A stretch of DNA of 64,000 nt from Ruminococcus sp. AF46-10NS (GCF_003474435.1 NZ_QRNF01000005.1:1-64000), one strand, 5' to 3'. Shown: positions 37,520-48,432, counted from the stretch's first letter. Notes: generated by a model not told the origin, from the sequence alone. Numbers and translations: made by a program.

Positions 37520-39379
37520 TCATCCCTTCTTCTTTCCCATTCCCGGAAGCGGCTTCAGGGAATAATTCCATTTCGTGAGGGAAAGATTTTTGTTATAGTA
37601 CGGATCTCCCTTTTTCAGGATATCCAGCCAGTGGCATCGCATGTACTCGATTTCTGTCTGAAAACGTCGTACCTTCTCTTCACTGTCCTCTGCACCTCTT
37701 GATTTGGATTCGTAATGGTACAGTTTCACATATGGATCATAAACGATCAAATGACCGTGACTTCTCACCTTCAGGCAGAGATCCACGTCATTAAATGCAA
37801 CCGCAAGTTCTTCTGTAAACCCTCCTGCTTCCTGGAAAACAGGTTTCTTCATCATCATACAGGCGGCTGTCACACAGCTCATATCCTGAAGAATCGATGC
37901 CTTATGAAGATATCCCGTTCTCTCTGCCGGCATGTTTACAAACATATTTCCGGCAATCCCACCCATGCCAACGACACAGCCTGCGTGCTGGATGGTATTA
38001 TCCGGATAGATCAGTTTCGCTCCAACTGCTCCAACTTCCCTGCGCTGACAGATTCCAAGCATCTCTGTGAGCCAGTCCGGATCAATGATCTTTACATCAT
38101 TATTCAGGAACAGAAGATAGTCTCCTTTTGCATGGCGGACACCAAAGTTATTGATGGCTGAATAGTTGAATTCTTTTTTCCAGCGGATCAGATGGATTCT
38201 CGGATCTTCCGACAACTGTTTGTAATACCTGAAAATCTCATTGGAGCTGCTGTTGTTCTCAACAATGATGATCTCATAATTCTTGTAGGAAGTCTTCGAA
38301 AAGATGGATTCCACACATTCCTCAAGTGTCTCTTTCTCTTCTCTGTTAGGGATGATAATGGATACCAGCGGTTCTCCCTGTACCGGATACTTCACACGGT
38401 AGAATCCGAAATCCGGGGTATGCTCCACAGTTCCCTGCGTCCCTGTCCGTTCAAGGTTACCCTCAATAGCGCGCCTGCCAGCTTCAAATGCATACATCTT
38501 ACTTGCCGGATTATCTGCCGTAGAAGATTTATGGGTACGCCAGTGATATAAAATCTCCGGCACATGGACAATTTCCCTGGCCTGCTCCACACAGCGAAAA
38601 ACAAAATCATAATCCTGTGCTCCGTCAAATTCCCTTCGGAAACCGCCGGCCTTCTCAACGACACTGCGTCTTACCACCAGAAAATGGCAGATATAGTTGT
38701 TGGATCTCAGAAGATCCAGATTAAAATCCGGTTTCAGATGAGGCTGGAAATGTTCCGTAAGGTCTGTTGTGACCTTGTCCTCATCTGTGTAGATCACATC
38801 TGCCTCAGGGTGTTCTTCCAGTGCTGCTGCAATCTCATAAAGCGCATTGGGAGCAAGCAGGTCATCATGATCCAGAAGTCCCACGAAATCGCCTTTCGCC
38901 ATGGCAAAAGCTGCATTGGTATTCTCGGCAATGCCAAGATTCTCCTTCAGGTCCTGATAACGGATACGCCTGTCCATCTCTGCATAAGATTTCAGGACTG
39001 TCTGCATATCCCGATCTTCCGGGCTTCCATTAGCCAGACACAACTCCCAGTTCTCATAAGTCTGCGCAAGAAGTGAATCCAACATCTGTCTTAAAAACCG
39101 CTCCGGTGTCAGATAAGCCGGAACTACAATGCTGATAAGCGGTCCGTTCTTAAATTTATGTCTGCGCTGTTTCTCCAGAATTTCCTCTGTCGGCTGATAT
39201 GCCTCATACCACGGTCCGTATGGAACTTCTTCGGGTTCGAACCTCTCGTGAAGACGGATCCAGAACTCTTTCAGGCCGTAATGCTTCAGATATCTCAGCC
39301 CTTTTTGTACTGTATAGGGTGAAAGCTTTTTCACAAATCTGTCCCATTGAATTTTTCCTGTGGAATCATCTTTACTCAT
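37520..39379 (-). CDS. Tandem-domain GT2 glycosyltransferase
   Basis: 619 aa with two GT-A domains. The first (about 80-320) begins LISIVVPAYLTPERFLRQMLDSL and has LLDHDDLLAPNALYE; the second (about 335-590) begins LVSIIIPNREEKETLEECVESI and has LLFLNNDVKI and VAFNDVDLCLKVRSHGH. Two active sites suggest it adds two linkages or alternates them, as known for some rhamnan and galactan synthases. Closely related to the genes at 43450 and 45887 but lacking their N-terminal accessory region. First gene of a minus-strand unit whose promoter shares its -35 with the divergent DacA-like gene. Confidence 0.9.
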   Translation of the reverse strand: MSKDDSTGKIQWDRFVKKLSPYTVQKGLRYLKHYGLKEFWIRLHERFEPEEVPYGPWYEAYQPTEEILEKQRRHKFKNGPLISIVVPAYLTPERFLRQMLDSLLAQTYENWELCLANGSPEDRDMQTVLKSYAEMDRRIRYQDLKENLGIAENTNAAFAMAKGDFVGLLDHDDLLAPNALYEIAAALEEHPEADVIYTDEDKVTTDLTEHFQPHLKPDFNLDLLRSNNYICHFLVVRRSVVEKAGGFRREFDGAQDYDFVFRCVEQAREIVHVPEILYHWRTHKSSTADNPASKMYAFEAGRRAIEGNLERTGTQGTVEHTPDFGFYRVKYPVQGEPLVSIIIPNREEKETLEECVESIFSKTSYKNYEIIIVENNSSSNEIFRYYKQLSEDPRIHLIRWKKEFNYSAINNFGVRHAKGDYLLFLNNDVKIIDPDWLTEMLGICQRREVGAVGAKLIYPDNTIQHAGCVVGMGGIAGNMFVNMPAERTGYLHKASILQDMSCVTAACMMMKKPVFQEAGGFTEELAVAFNDVDLCLKVRSHGHLIVYDPYVKLYHYESKSRGAEDSEEKVRRFQTEIEYMRCHWLDILKKGDPYYNKNLSLTKWNYSLKPLPGMGKKKG

Positions 39380-39413
39380 ATATTTTCTCCGTATTACTCA
39401 ATTTGATAAATGT

Positions 39414-39466
39414 ATTTTAACATTGTCGCATTTTTTTTGCAAGAAAGAGCGAAAATGTGTTATACT
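39414..39466. promoter_or_regulatory. Back-to-back promoters sharing one palindromic -35 hexamer
   Basis: TTGCAA at 39437-39442 is its own complement. Plus strand: it is 18 bases from TATACT at 39461-39466, toward the DacA-like gene. Minus strand: it is 17 bases from TAAAAT at 39419-39414, toward the tandem GT2 gene at 39379. Confidence 0.6.
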
Positions 39467-39515
39467 TGGCTCATATATGTCGTTTAATCATACATAAACA
39501 GGAGTACTCTATATT

Positions 39516-40765
39516 ATGAAAAAAACAAAATTAACAGCGGCTCTCCTGGCATTTGGGATTTCTGCTTCCATGATATTCCAGACCCCGGTATATGCCACTG
39601 AAGATACCGCAGCAGCTACTGCCACATCCACGATCACAACCAATTCCATAAGCGGCTGGCCCCAGGGTCCGGAGATCACTTCCGCATCTGCTGTGATCAT
39701 GGAAGATACCACAAATACCATACTCTATGCAAAAGATATGGATCAGGCACTTTCCCCTGCTGGTGCAGTGAAGATCATGACCTGTCTTCTGGCTCTTGAG
39801 AACAGCCAGCTTACCGACCAGGTGACAATGACAGAAACAGGCGTTTCCGGTGTTACAGACGGAGGTGCCCATATCTCCTCACAGCTGGGAGAAGTTTTTA
39901 CCATGGAGCAGTGCCTCTATGCTATTATGCTGGCCTCTGCCAATGATATCGCACTGCAGATTGCAGAGCAGATCGGCGGATCTGTAGATGCATTTGTGGA
40001 AAAAATGAACTCCCGTGCACAGGAACTGGGATGTACCAACACGGTATTTACCAACCCGACCGGCCTTCCTGATGACAACCAGCATACCACTGCTCATGAT
40101 CTTGCACTGATCATGCAGGCAGCTATTAATACTGACGGTTTCCGTGATATCGCAAGTGCAACTTCTTATACAATACCTGCTACCAACGTTTCCGGCGGAG
40201 CCGCAACCTTACCAACAGTTTTTCCCTGACCAACCAGGCTGCAGCCACCTATTACAGCGGATGTATCGGCGGCCGTGAGAGTACAACAACAGCTTCCGGA
40301 AGCGTTCTTGTCACAGCAGCAGAGCGAAACAGCACAACTCTTATCTGTGTTGTTATGAACGGAGCCACCGGGCAGACTGCCAACGAAGCAATCACGCTTA
40401 TGGATTATGGTTTTGGAAACTTCCAGCTTATGGATCTGAGTGAGGAAGATTTTCATATTCTTTCCGGTGGGCAGGTGATGATTCCTTCCGGTGCAACATC
40501 TGATGATCTCACCACAGAAGATACCGAATCAGACGGACAGATCAGCCGTACCTATTCTTTCGGCGGCACACAGGTTGGAACTGCAGTGATCGAAAACACT
40601 GCTGAAGATGCCACAACAGCAGATAACCAGGAGAACGATACGAATATGGAGGCAGCCAGAGTTTCTCAGAACGCTTCCCCGGTTCCTTATTTTATCATCG
40701 GCGGAGTCGGTGTTCTGCTCCTTGTACTTCTTCTCTGGAGACTGATCAGGATCATTAAATCCTGA
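39516..40765 (+). pseudogene. DacA-like protein without catalytic residues; also one-base frameshift
   Basis: Restored length 416 aa. Signal peptide (to about 27), penicillin-binding-protein fold close to the intact DacA at 53356, and a C-terminal membrane helix (PYFIIGGVGVLLLVLLLWRL). The S-x-x-K motif is replaced: SPAGAVK has glycine 83 where the paralogue has serine 79, and K-T-G is replaced by R254-E-S. The SAN motif (141-143) remains. Independently, one C is missing at 40201-40202 (GCCCGC became GCCGC), which breaks the frame. The frameshift is probably a sequencing deletion, but the residue losses lie outside it, so the protein is likely a non-catalytic paralogue. It is the only plus-strand gene in the polysaccharide region. 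Confidence 0.85.
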
Positions 40766-40823
40766 CAGGATTTTTATACAGGAAAATCGACAGTAAAACA
40801 GTATTTGCATTCACTTCACAAAG

Positions 40824-40908
40824 AAAAGAGCGTTATCTCAGATAAAATATCATGTTCAGGCCCTGCCTGTTTAACAAGGCCTGAACAAATCTGAGATTTC
40901 GCTCTTTT
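40824..40908. terminator. Long bidirectional terminator
   Basis: An 85-base nested hairpin: AAAAGAGCG with CGCTCTTTT outside, CTCAGAT with the later CTGAGAT-type arm, and GTTCAGGCC with GGCCTGAAC inside. It separates the DacA-like gene from the convergent YfhO gene. Confidence 0.85.
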
Positions 40909-40958
40909 ATATTACCTGTTATATTTCTGATCAGGCAGATCTCTGCTCTGCTGATCAT

Positions 40959-43436
40959 TTACTTTCCGGCAAATCCTCTTTTTTTCCTGTATCCTGAAAA
41001 AAACACAATACCAAGATACAAGATCCAGCACACACCGCCTGCTGCTATTCCATATTTCATACCTGGAACCTGGTATGTAAGCTCGATCTGGTGCTCTCCT
41101 TTCGCAACTTTAAATGCAAGAAAGCCGATATCGCCATGCAGGACTTCTGTTTTCTCGCCGTCAACAGTAACAGTCCATCCTTTTTCGCAGGGGATCATGC
41201 ACATCACATAACCATCTGTCTTTGCATCCACAGTTCCTGTCACATGAGAATCTTTTTCAGGCGCATTCAGTGTTACCTCTGAATTCTCCTGTACTTCTGA
41301 TACAGCATCAAGCTCACTGATATCCCCGATATCTTTTCCACCTTTCACAGCTATGGCATTCTCAAGAAGAGTTTCCCGGTTTTTCTCTCTTACATCCTTC
41401 TGACAAAGCTTCTTCAGGCTTTGTTCTGAAATCGTATTCTCATAAAATCTGGCCACATTGCCTTCTTCTTTATTCCGGTAAAGATATATCTCACCAAACT
41501 GGCTGACCAGTTCATATTTACTGCTGTCCAGCTCCGGATTTTTCGAAAGAAGATAACGGACCCCCATAAAAGCTCCGAACACATTGTTATCTGCCATCTG
41601 CCAGAACGTGTAGCGGTTGTGGTCAAGATAACAGAATTCCGGATAACAGGTTTTTACGAATTCTTTTACATTTCCGTTCATAACAGAATTATAGGTACTG
41701 ATCCCCCGGTAATTCTGCGCAAGGGAATCCATTGATATCGTTCCTGACGAATAATCCTTTTCCACCCTGTAAAACTCAGAATCTGTCTCACGAAGATACT
41801 CCAGTGCATTCTGCACATCCTGGCTGTAAAGCTCCCTGTAATAAGTCTGTGGCCTGTAAAAAACAGCTCCGGCCTCTATCTCCGTATCTTCAGACTGCAG
41901 CTTTTCCTCAAATATTCCAGTCTGTGCCTCCATCTGTTCTGCTGGTGTATCTGTCTTTTTCAGGCAGATCCTGTCTGTGTATGTAATTCCACCTTCTGAT
42001 ATCACATTCACAGCAAGCATCACCATCAGGCATCCTGATGCCACTTTCCGAAGCCTGTTTTTCCGGCAAAATCCCAGGATCAGAACACTAAGTACCATAA
42101 CGGTTCCCGTTACTGCAAGAATCACCGCATTTTCCCTGTATGCAAAAAAAGCACTATCCTCATATCCTGCCATATATGCCTGAAGCATCAAAATCTCCAC
42201 AACCGCCAGTCCAGTAATACTGATCCTTCCTCCAGCCTGGAGATAATCCCACATCCATGCAAAAGCCAGGAGAAATACAGCCATCAAAATATAGGTAAAC
42301 CGATACGTGGGCGGTATTGTAAAAGCATTAAACACAATTCCGCCAAGAGGAAGCAACATGATCACCAGGATCAGTACCACAGCTCCATAAACAGCTCCCT
42401 TCACGCGTTTTTTCGCATTGCTCTTCCAGAATACAAGAACAAACTGAACCAGAAAGATCACTGCCAGAGCAGAACAGAATAATACCGGGTCTTCGTAATA
42501 ATTTTTATAGCCTTCGTATTTCGTATCACCCAGAACCTGCAGATTCTGAAGATTCGTGGAAAACGGCCGGATCAGCAATGAATTATAATAATCAAAATCA
42601 TATGGTTTGAAGCATTTCTTCAGAAGACTTAAAATCCCTCCTGATCCTGTTGAAACCCTGGAAGAATTCATAATATTTGCCGCCATCGGAAGGAATACTC
42701 CAAGACTCATTCCGATTCCAAGGACCATTTGGGCACAGCCACTGAAAAACTTCCGTACCCCGGTTCCGAAATCTTCCACTTCCATCACAAGACGGAAGAT
42801 CAGGTAGAGTCCTGCACCGATCAGTGTCATATAGGAAAGATAAACACTGTAGATTCCGCTTAGGAACACTGTCACCGGAAAAAGTGCGCGGCCTTTTTTC
42901 CCCCGGATAAATTTTTCCTCAAATAAAAAGATCAGCGGCAGATAGATCACCACCATGCCAAACTGATAATGCTGTCCCCACACAAGAAGATATCCGTTCA
43001 GTCCGTATGCAAAAGAAGCCAGAAACCTGGCCTGTCTGCTGTACCCGAACTCTGAGAGGAACCAGTAAAAGATCCACCCTGCTGCCAGGATCTTCAGTAT
43101 CTGAAGAACTACCAGATAATACAGCATATGTGCTGGCCCCAGGGCCACGCCAATAAGACAAATCAGAATCAACGACGGATCCACCTGCAGCATCGTAAAC
43201 AAACTGCTCCCGATTCCATTGGTAAAATCCCAGAATGAAAAATTCCCGGCACGGAGATGGTTCACGATATCTGCATAGTACATTGTATACTGCTGCCAGG
43301 TATCCCCGCCTACATCATCAAAAACCAGCACGGAATCTCCGAACAGATATTGCCGGAAAATAAACAGGCAACTGAAAAACAAAGCTGCCAGAAGCAGCAG
43401 CCTTGTCTTTGATTCTTTTGTTATATATTTTTGCAT
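40959..43436 (-). CDS. YfhO-family membrane glycosyltransferase
   Basis: 825 aa with about 13 hydrophobic segments. The first outside loop carries VLVFDDVGGDTWQQY, the acidic position expected for GT-C enzymes, and a long soluble domain occupies about 480-790 before a final membrane helix. YfhO proteins in Bacillus and Listeria act outside the membrane, using a polyprenyl-phosphate sugar made by a CsbB/GtrB-type enzyme to glycosylate lipoteichoic or wall teichoic acids (established family knowledge). A GtrB-type gene lies at 55890 in the same region. It lies 13 bases after the tandem-GT2 gene on the same strand. Confidence 0.88.
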   Translation of the reverse strand: MQKYITKESKTRLLLLAALFFSCLFIFRQYLFGDSVLVFDDVGGDTWQQYTMYYADIVNHLRAGNFSFWDFTNGIGSSLFTMLQVDPSLILICLIGVALGPAHMLYYLVVLQILKILAAGWIFYWFLSEFGYSRQARFLASFAYGLNGYLLVWGQHYQFGMVVIYLPLIFLFEEKFIRGKKGRALFPVTVFLSGIYSVYLSYMTLIGAGLYLIFRLVMEVEDFGTGVRKFFSGCAQMVLGIGMSLGVFLPMAANIMNSSRVSTGSGGILSLLKKCFKPYDFDYYNSLLIRPFSTNLQNLQVLGDTKYEGYKNYYEDPVLFCSALAVIFLVQFVLVFWKSNAKKRVKGAVYGAVVLILVIMLLPLGGIVFNAFTIPPTYRFTYILMAVFLLAFAWMWDYLQAGGRISITGLAVVEILMLQAYMAGYEDSAFFAYRENAVILAVTGTVMVLSVLILGFCRKNRLRKVASGCLMVMLAVNVISEGGITYTDRICLKKTDTPAEQMEAQTGIFEEKLQSEDTEIEAGAVFYRPQTYYRELYSQDVQNALEYLRETDSEFYRVEKDYSSGTISMDSLAQNYRGISTYNSVMNGNVKEFVKTCYPEFCYLDHNRYTFWQMADNNVFGAFMGVRYLLSKNPELDSSKYELVSQFGEIYLYRNKEEGNVARFYENTISEQSLKKLCQKDVREKNRETLLENAIAVKGGKDIGDISELDAVSEVQENSEVTLNAPEKDSHVTGTVDAKTDGYVMCMIPCEKGWTVTVDGEKTEVLHGDIGFLAFKVAKGEHQIELTYQVPGMKYGIAAGGVCWILYLGIVFFSGYRKKRGFAGK

Positions 43437-43449
43437 AAGCCCAGTCCTC

Positions 43450-45894
43450 CTAGATTCGCTTCAGAGAAAAGTCCTGGCTTTTCAGTGTCAGATTCGGATT
43501 ATAATAAGGATCACCATTTTTCAGGATATCCGGCCATTTTTTCTCAAAGATGGAGATCTCACGGTTGAAACGTGCCACCTTCTCCGGTGTATCCTCCAGA
43601 CCTCTTGATTTGGATTCATAGTGATAAAGCTCTGCATACGGATTGTATACGATCAGGTATCCTGCTTTTCTCAGCTTCATGCAGAAATCAATATCATTAA
43701 ATGCAACCGCAAGATCCTCGGAAAGTCCGCCCACCTTCTCAAAAGCACTGCGCTTCACCATCATGCAGGCTGCTGTGACAGCACTGTAATCCTGGGCACA
43801 GATAATACGGTGGCAGTATCCTGTCGTTCCTCTTGGCTGCATCACAAAGCAATGCCCTGCAATTCCGCCAAAGCCGATCACAACACCTGCATGCTGGATC
43901 GTGTCATCCTCATAATACAGTCTGGCTCCTACTGCACCTACATCGCTGCGCATGCAGTACCCAAGAAGCTCTTCCAGACAGCCCGGATTGATGATCTCCG
44001 TATCGTTATTGAGGAGCAGGAGATACTCTCCTTTTGCAAAAGAAGCTCCATAGTTGTTGATGGCAGAATAGTTGAATACTCCATCCCAGTAAACTACATG
44101 GGCTCTTTCATTTTCCTTCTCGAGCTTCTTATAATATTCAAATGTGGCAGGATCTGTACTGTTATTTTCCACAATTACATACTCATAATTTTTGTAAGCA
44201 GATTTCCGGTCAATGGAATCCATACAGCGTTTCAGATCATCAATGTGATCTTTGTTGGGAATTATAATAGAGATCAGCGGATCATAGTCCCGTACAAATT
44301 TCGTTCTGTACAGGCCAAGGAACTCTCCGTCCAGAACCTCTGCATTCACGCCGATCCTGTTGTAATGCTCCTGCACAGCTCTTCGTCCGGCGTCAAAAGC
44401 ATATGTCTTGCTCTCCGGATTCTCGGCTGTGGAATCCTCGTGGCATCTCCAGTGGTACAAAATCTTGGGCACATGACAGATTTCTTCATCCTTCACAGCT
44501 TCCACACAACGAAAAACAAAATCGTAATCCTGGGCTCCGTCGAACTCTTTGCGCAGCATTCCAACTTTATCTATTACCTTGCGGGATACCACAAAAAGAT
44601 GGCAGATATAGTTTACTGTGCACAGAAGATCCGGATTGTAATCCGGCTTAAAATGCGGCTGGAAAAATTTGTGTCCGTCCATGGACATTTTATCTTCGTC
44701 AGAGTAGATCACCAGCGTCTCCGGCTTCTCGTTAAGGGCTTTCACACATTCAAACAAAGCATGAGGTGTCAGCTCATCGTCATGGTCTGCAAATGCAATA
44801 AAATCCCCGGTTGCTGCTTCTATGGCACTGTTTGTATTCTCGGAGATCTGCAGTGCACAGTCATGGGAGATTATTTTGATCCGTTTATCTTTCGCAGAAA
44901 TTTCTTTCAGAATTCCTGCTATCGGAGAATTATCCCCGCTTCCGTCAGAAAGACACAGCTCCCAGTTGGTATATGTCTGCTGCTGAATGGACTCCACCAG
45001 TCTGCGCAGATATTTCTCCGGTGTTTTGTACAGCGGTACAACAATGGATATCTTCGGGCTGTAACTGAATTTCGTCCTTCTCTGCTTCTCCAATTCTGCC
45101 TTGCCAGGAAGATGGCGGGTGATCCACTTCTGATATGGGATCTCTCTTGTAGAAACTGTGCGGATCTTGGATACCACTTTTCCGGCAAGAGCTGCACCAC
45201 CCTGGGATTTCCAGTAACGGATCCCTTTTTTTGCATACTTATCAACTTTTTTTGCAAAGACATCGAGCTTGCGAAGCGGAACAACTTTTACTGTTTTTCT
45301 GTCTCCTGCGTAGAATACTACATAGAGACATTTACCGGAAACACCTGTCACCTCCGTGAAAAATCCTGTTTTCTCCGGATGCTCGATCTCATCGTAAAGC
45401 TGATCTACATCCACACGGTCTGTTCTCTGGATGTCTGCTGCCAGCTGTTCTTTATTCTCGTCATAAATGCGGATGGTCACAGGACTTTTTGCAATAGCCC
45501 AGCCTCTTAAGCGCACCATTCCCTGCTGTACTTTTTCTTCCTCAAAATACACCTGAGGCTTGTCACGTTTTTTTTCAAGCTCTGCAGCTGTGATGGAAAA
45601 CCACACAGTTCGCTTCCCTTCAGATGCTGCATAAATCACCAGCTTGCGGTACTCGTCCAGCTGATCCGGCATCTCTATAGTCATGGTGATCTGCTCACCG
45701 CGCATAAGATCCGGATCTTTAAAACGCTCCATGGCACTTACGATCTCAAGCTTCTCCACTTTCACCGGGAGCTTCTGACTGTCCAGGCAGACTTCCACTT
45801 TCGCTTCTTTCGGCCAGCTTCCCTGTACAATATATTTATTTCTGTCCAGTAGATGAAATCTTTCTCTTGTTACTTCAAATATTTCCTTAGGCAT
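43450..45894 (-). CDS. Tandem-domain GT2 glycosyltransferase with N-terminal accessory region
   Basis: 814 aa from the ATG at 45894, chosen because GGGGAG lies four bases upstream; an ATG at 45906 is possible. The first 225 residues are beta-rich and not a glycosyltransferase (includes RLRGWAIAKSPVTIRIYDENKE), perhaps a carbohydrate-contact domain. Two GT-A domains follow: one begins ISIVVPLYKTPEKYLRRLVESI with FADHDDELTP, the other ISIIIPNKDHIDDLKRCMDSI with LLLLNNDTEI. The start overlaps the end of the upstream GT2 gene. Probably a processive or two-linkage enzyme of the polymer backbone. Confidence 0.9.
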   Translation of the reverse strand: MPKEIFEVTRERFHLLDRNKYIVQGSWPKEAKVEVCLDSQKLPVKVEKLEIVSAMERFKDPDLMRGEQITMTIEMPDQLDEYRKLVIYAASEGKRTVWFSITAAELEKKRDKPQVYFEEEKVQQGMVRLRGWAIAKSPVTIRIYDENKEQLAADIQRTDRVDVDQLYDEIEHPEKTGFFTEVTGVSGKCLYVVFYAGDRKTVKVVPLRKLDVFAKKVDKYAKKGIRYWKSQGGAALAGKVVSKIRTVSTREIPYQKWITRHLPGKAELEKQRRTKFSYSPKISIVVPLYKTPEKYLRRLVESIQQQTYTNWELCLSDGSGDNSPIAGILKEISAKDKRIKIISHDCALQISENTNSAIEAATGDFIAFADHDDELTPHALFECVKALNEKPETLVIYSDEDKMSMDGHKFFQPHFKPDYNPDLLCTVNYICHLFVVSRKVIDKVGMLRKEFDGAQDYDFVFRCVEAVKDEEICHVPKILYHWRCHEDSTAENPESKTYAFDAGRRAVQEHYNRIGVNAEVLDGEFLGLYRTKFVRDYDPLISIIIPNKDHIDDLKRCMDSIDRKSAYKNYEYVIVENNSTDPATFEYYKKLEKENERAHVVYWDGVFNYSAINNYGASFAKGEYLLLLNNDTEIINPGCLEELLGYCMRSDVGAVGARLYYEDDTIQHAGVVIGFGGIAGHCFVMQPRGTTGYCHRIICAQDYSAVTAACMMVKRSAFEKVGGLSEDLAVAFNDIDFCMKLRKAGYLIVYNPYAELYHYESKSRGLEDTPEKVARFNREISIFEKKWPDILKNGDPYYNPNLTLKSQDFSLKRI

Positions 45895-48399
45895 GATACT
45901 CCCCATTTCTTTCTTCTTTTCGCAGAGAACAGTCCCCTTCTTTCAGGGACAAATTCGGACTGTAATACGGATCGCCTTTCAGCAAGTCTCTTTCCCATTT
46001 GCGCTTGAAGCATTTCACTTCTTTTCCGAAACGAAGCTGTTTCTCCGGTGTATCCTCCAGTCCTCTTGACTTGGATTCATAATGATAAAGCTCTGCATAA
46101 GGAGTAAATACGATCTTTTCTCCCATACTGCGAACCTGCATGCACAGATCGATATCGTTAAATGCCACACGAAGCTCCTCGTCAAAACCGCCTGCATCGC
46201 AAAATACAGATGCTTTCATCATCATGCAGGCCGCTGTGACAGCACTGATCTCCTGCACGGAAACCAAACGTCCCATATATCCGATCTCATCCCGGTTAGC
46301 CTTGCACATGATATGTCCGGCAATTCCGCCAAGTCCCAGCACAACACCTGCATGCTGGATGGTATCATCCGGATAGTACAGCTTTGCCCCAACCATTCCC
46401 ACACCTTTCTGCTGGCAGATCTGAAGCATCTCCTCCATCCAGGACGGGGTGATGATCTCCACGTCATTGTTCAGGAACAGAAGGTACTCACCTCTTGATT
46501 CCCTTACAGCAAAATTGTTGATGGCAGAATAGTTGAATTCTTTTTTCCAGGTTAGTATTCTCACATTGTTGTATCTTCTCTGCAGTCCCTCATAATATAC
46601 GAAGGTATCTTTCTGCTCGCTGTTGTTCTCAACCACAAGGATCTCATAATTCTTCCAGGTAGACTTCTCCTCAATGGAAGTTATGCAGAGATCCAGATCA
46701 TCGATATGATCCTTGTTTGGAATGATAATGGAGATCATAGGCTCACCGTCAATGGCTACATGGCTTCTGTACCAGCCGGACGGTCTGTCATCTCCACCTC
46801 TGCCTTAATTCCCAGTCTCCTGTAATGATCCTCCACTGCACGCTTCCCTGCCTCAAAAGCATACCGCTTGCTCTCCGGGTTAGCTGCCGTGGAATTCATA
46901 TGGCTTCTCCAGTGATACAGAACTCTCGGGATATGAACGATCCGTTCTGCCTGCTCACAGCATCGTAAGATCAGGTCAAAATCCTGTGCTCCGTCATACT
47001 TCGGTCGGAACGTACCGGTCCGTTCCAGAAGACTTCTCTTAAATGCAAAAATATGGCAGATATAATTATTCTCACGAAGACGGAACAAATTATAATCCGG
47101 CTTGAAATTCGGCTCAAAATAATGTTTGCCATCCATACTGACTTTATCTTCGTCTGTGTAGATCACATCTGCCTTCTGTTCTGTAATGGCCTTCGCAATG
47201 TGGAACAGCGCGTCCGGTGTAAGAACATCATCATGATCACAGAGCAGGATATACTCTCCTGCTGCCAGCTTCATGGCTGCATTGGTATTCTCTGAGATTC
47301 CCTTGTTCTCTTTCAGCTTTTTATAAGTAATGCGGTTTTCTTTTCTGTATTTTTTATTGAGAAAAGCTCTTGTTTCCAGGCCTTCGCTGCCGTCTGCAAG
47401 ACACAGCTGCCAGTTTGTGTAAGTCTGGGCTCTCACAGAATCTATCAGTTCCTTCAGATATTCCTCGGGCGTGTTATAAAGAGGAATCACAATACTGATC
47501 AGAGGTTTTTCTTTAAATACAGTCTTCTTCTGTCTCAGAAGCTCTTTTCTGCCGGCTGCATGAGATTTCAGCCATTCCTCATAATCTACGGAAACACTGT
47601 CCGGCTGATAGGTTGCCACATAATGCAGGAATTCTTTCAGGCCTTTTTCTTTAATATAGGCTCTGTTTGCATCCTTATTCTCTATGGAAAGCAGGTTCAT
47701 CCTCTGGTAAAAAACGGATTTTTCTTTTTTCAGTTTCCGGACATCCACCAGATATTTCTTCTGCGTCTTCGGTCCTTTAAAGCAGACCAGAAGCTCCTTG
47801 TTTCCGGTTTCTTCCAGATCCACCTGAACGGAAAAACCGATCTCACGGCTTCCGGAAGCTGTAATTCCACGCTCTTCTTCCACATCCGGACGTCTTCCCC
47901 GGTTTATGGTGCATTTCACCGGTTTCCCTGCGCGGTCTTCCACTAAAACCTCGTCGGATCCCTGCTGATCCAGTACCCATCCTTCTACAAGAAGTGTATT
48001 TTTTCCCAGGATCTGCTCTTTATCAATACGATATTCCATCAGGCAGTCCATACAGAAATCTTCCAGTTCTTTCCCTGTGGAGGAAAAGATCACTTCTTTC
48101 TCACTTCCATCAGAAAGAAATACTTCCAGCCTTGTATATTTCTCTGCCAGAGTCAGGATCTCCGGGATCTTCAGGGTGAATCCTGCATCCCGGACTTCTC
48201 CAAGTTCGGACAGACTTCTGGCAACATCAGCTCTGTCAAACCTTTCCGGCTGCGAAATGGAAATTTCCTCTCCATCTCCCTGCAGGAAAAAAGTAAGCGC
48301 GGGATTTCCCTGCTCTGTAGCCCATCCGGTCAGGATCAGCGTATGAGCATTCCTTTCATTGTATTTTTTTTCATCAACATTCCAAAGTATTTTTGCCAT
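45887..48399 (-). pseudogene. Tandem-domain GT2 glycosyltransferase, one-base frameshift
   Basis: Restored length 837 aa. The same plan as its neighbour at 43450: accessory N-terminal region (about 1-270), first GT-A domain (PLISIVIPLYNTPEEYLKEL, LLCDHDDVLTP), second GT-A domain (MISIIIPNKDHIDDLDLCI, LLFLNNDVEI). The frame breaks at 46776-46777 after MTDRPAG: CCGGGCTGG became CCGGCTGG, one base lost from a G run. With it restored the protein reads through WYRSHVAIDGEPMISI. Start at 48399 is favoured by GAGGG eight bases upstream. If the break were real, two separate single-domain proteins would result; comparison with the two paralogues argues for an assembly error. Confidence 0.87.
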
Positions 48400-48432
48400 A
48401 GTCATATCCCTCTTGTGAACAGCAGCACTCTG

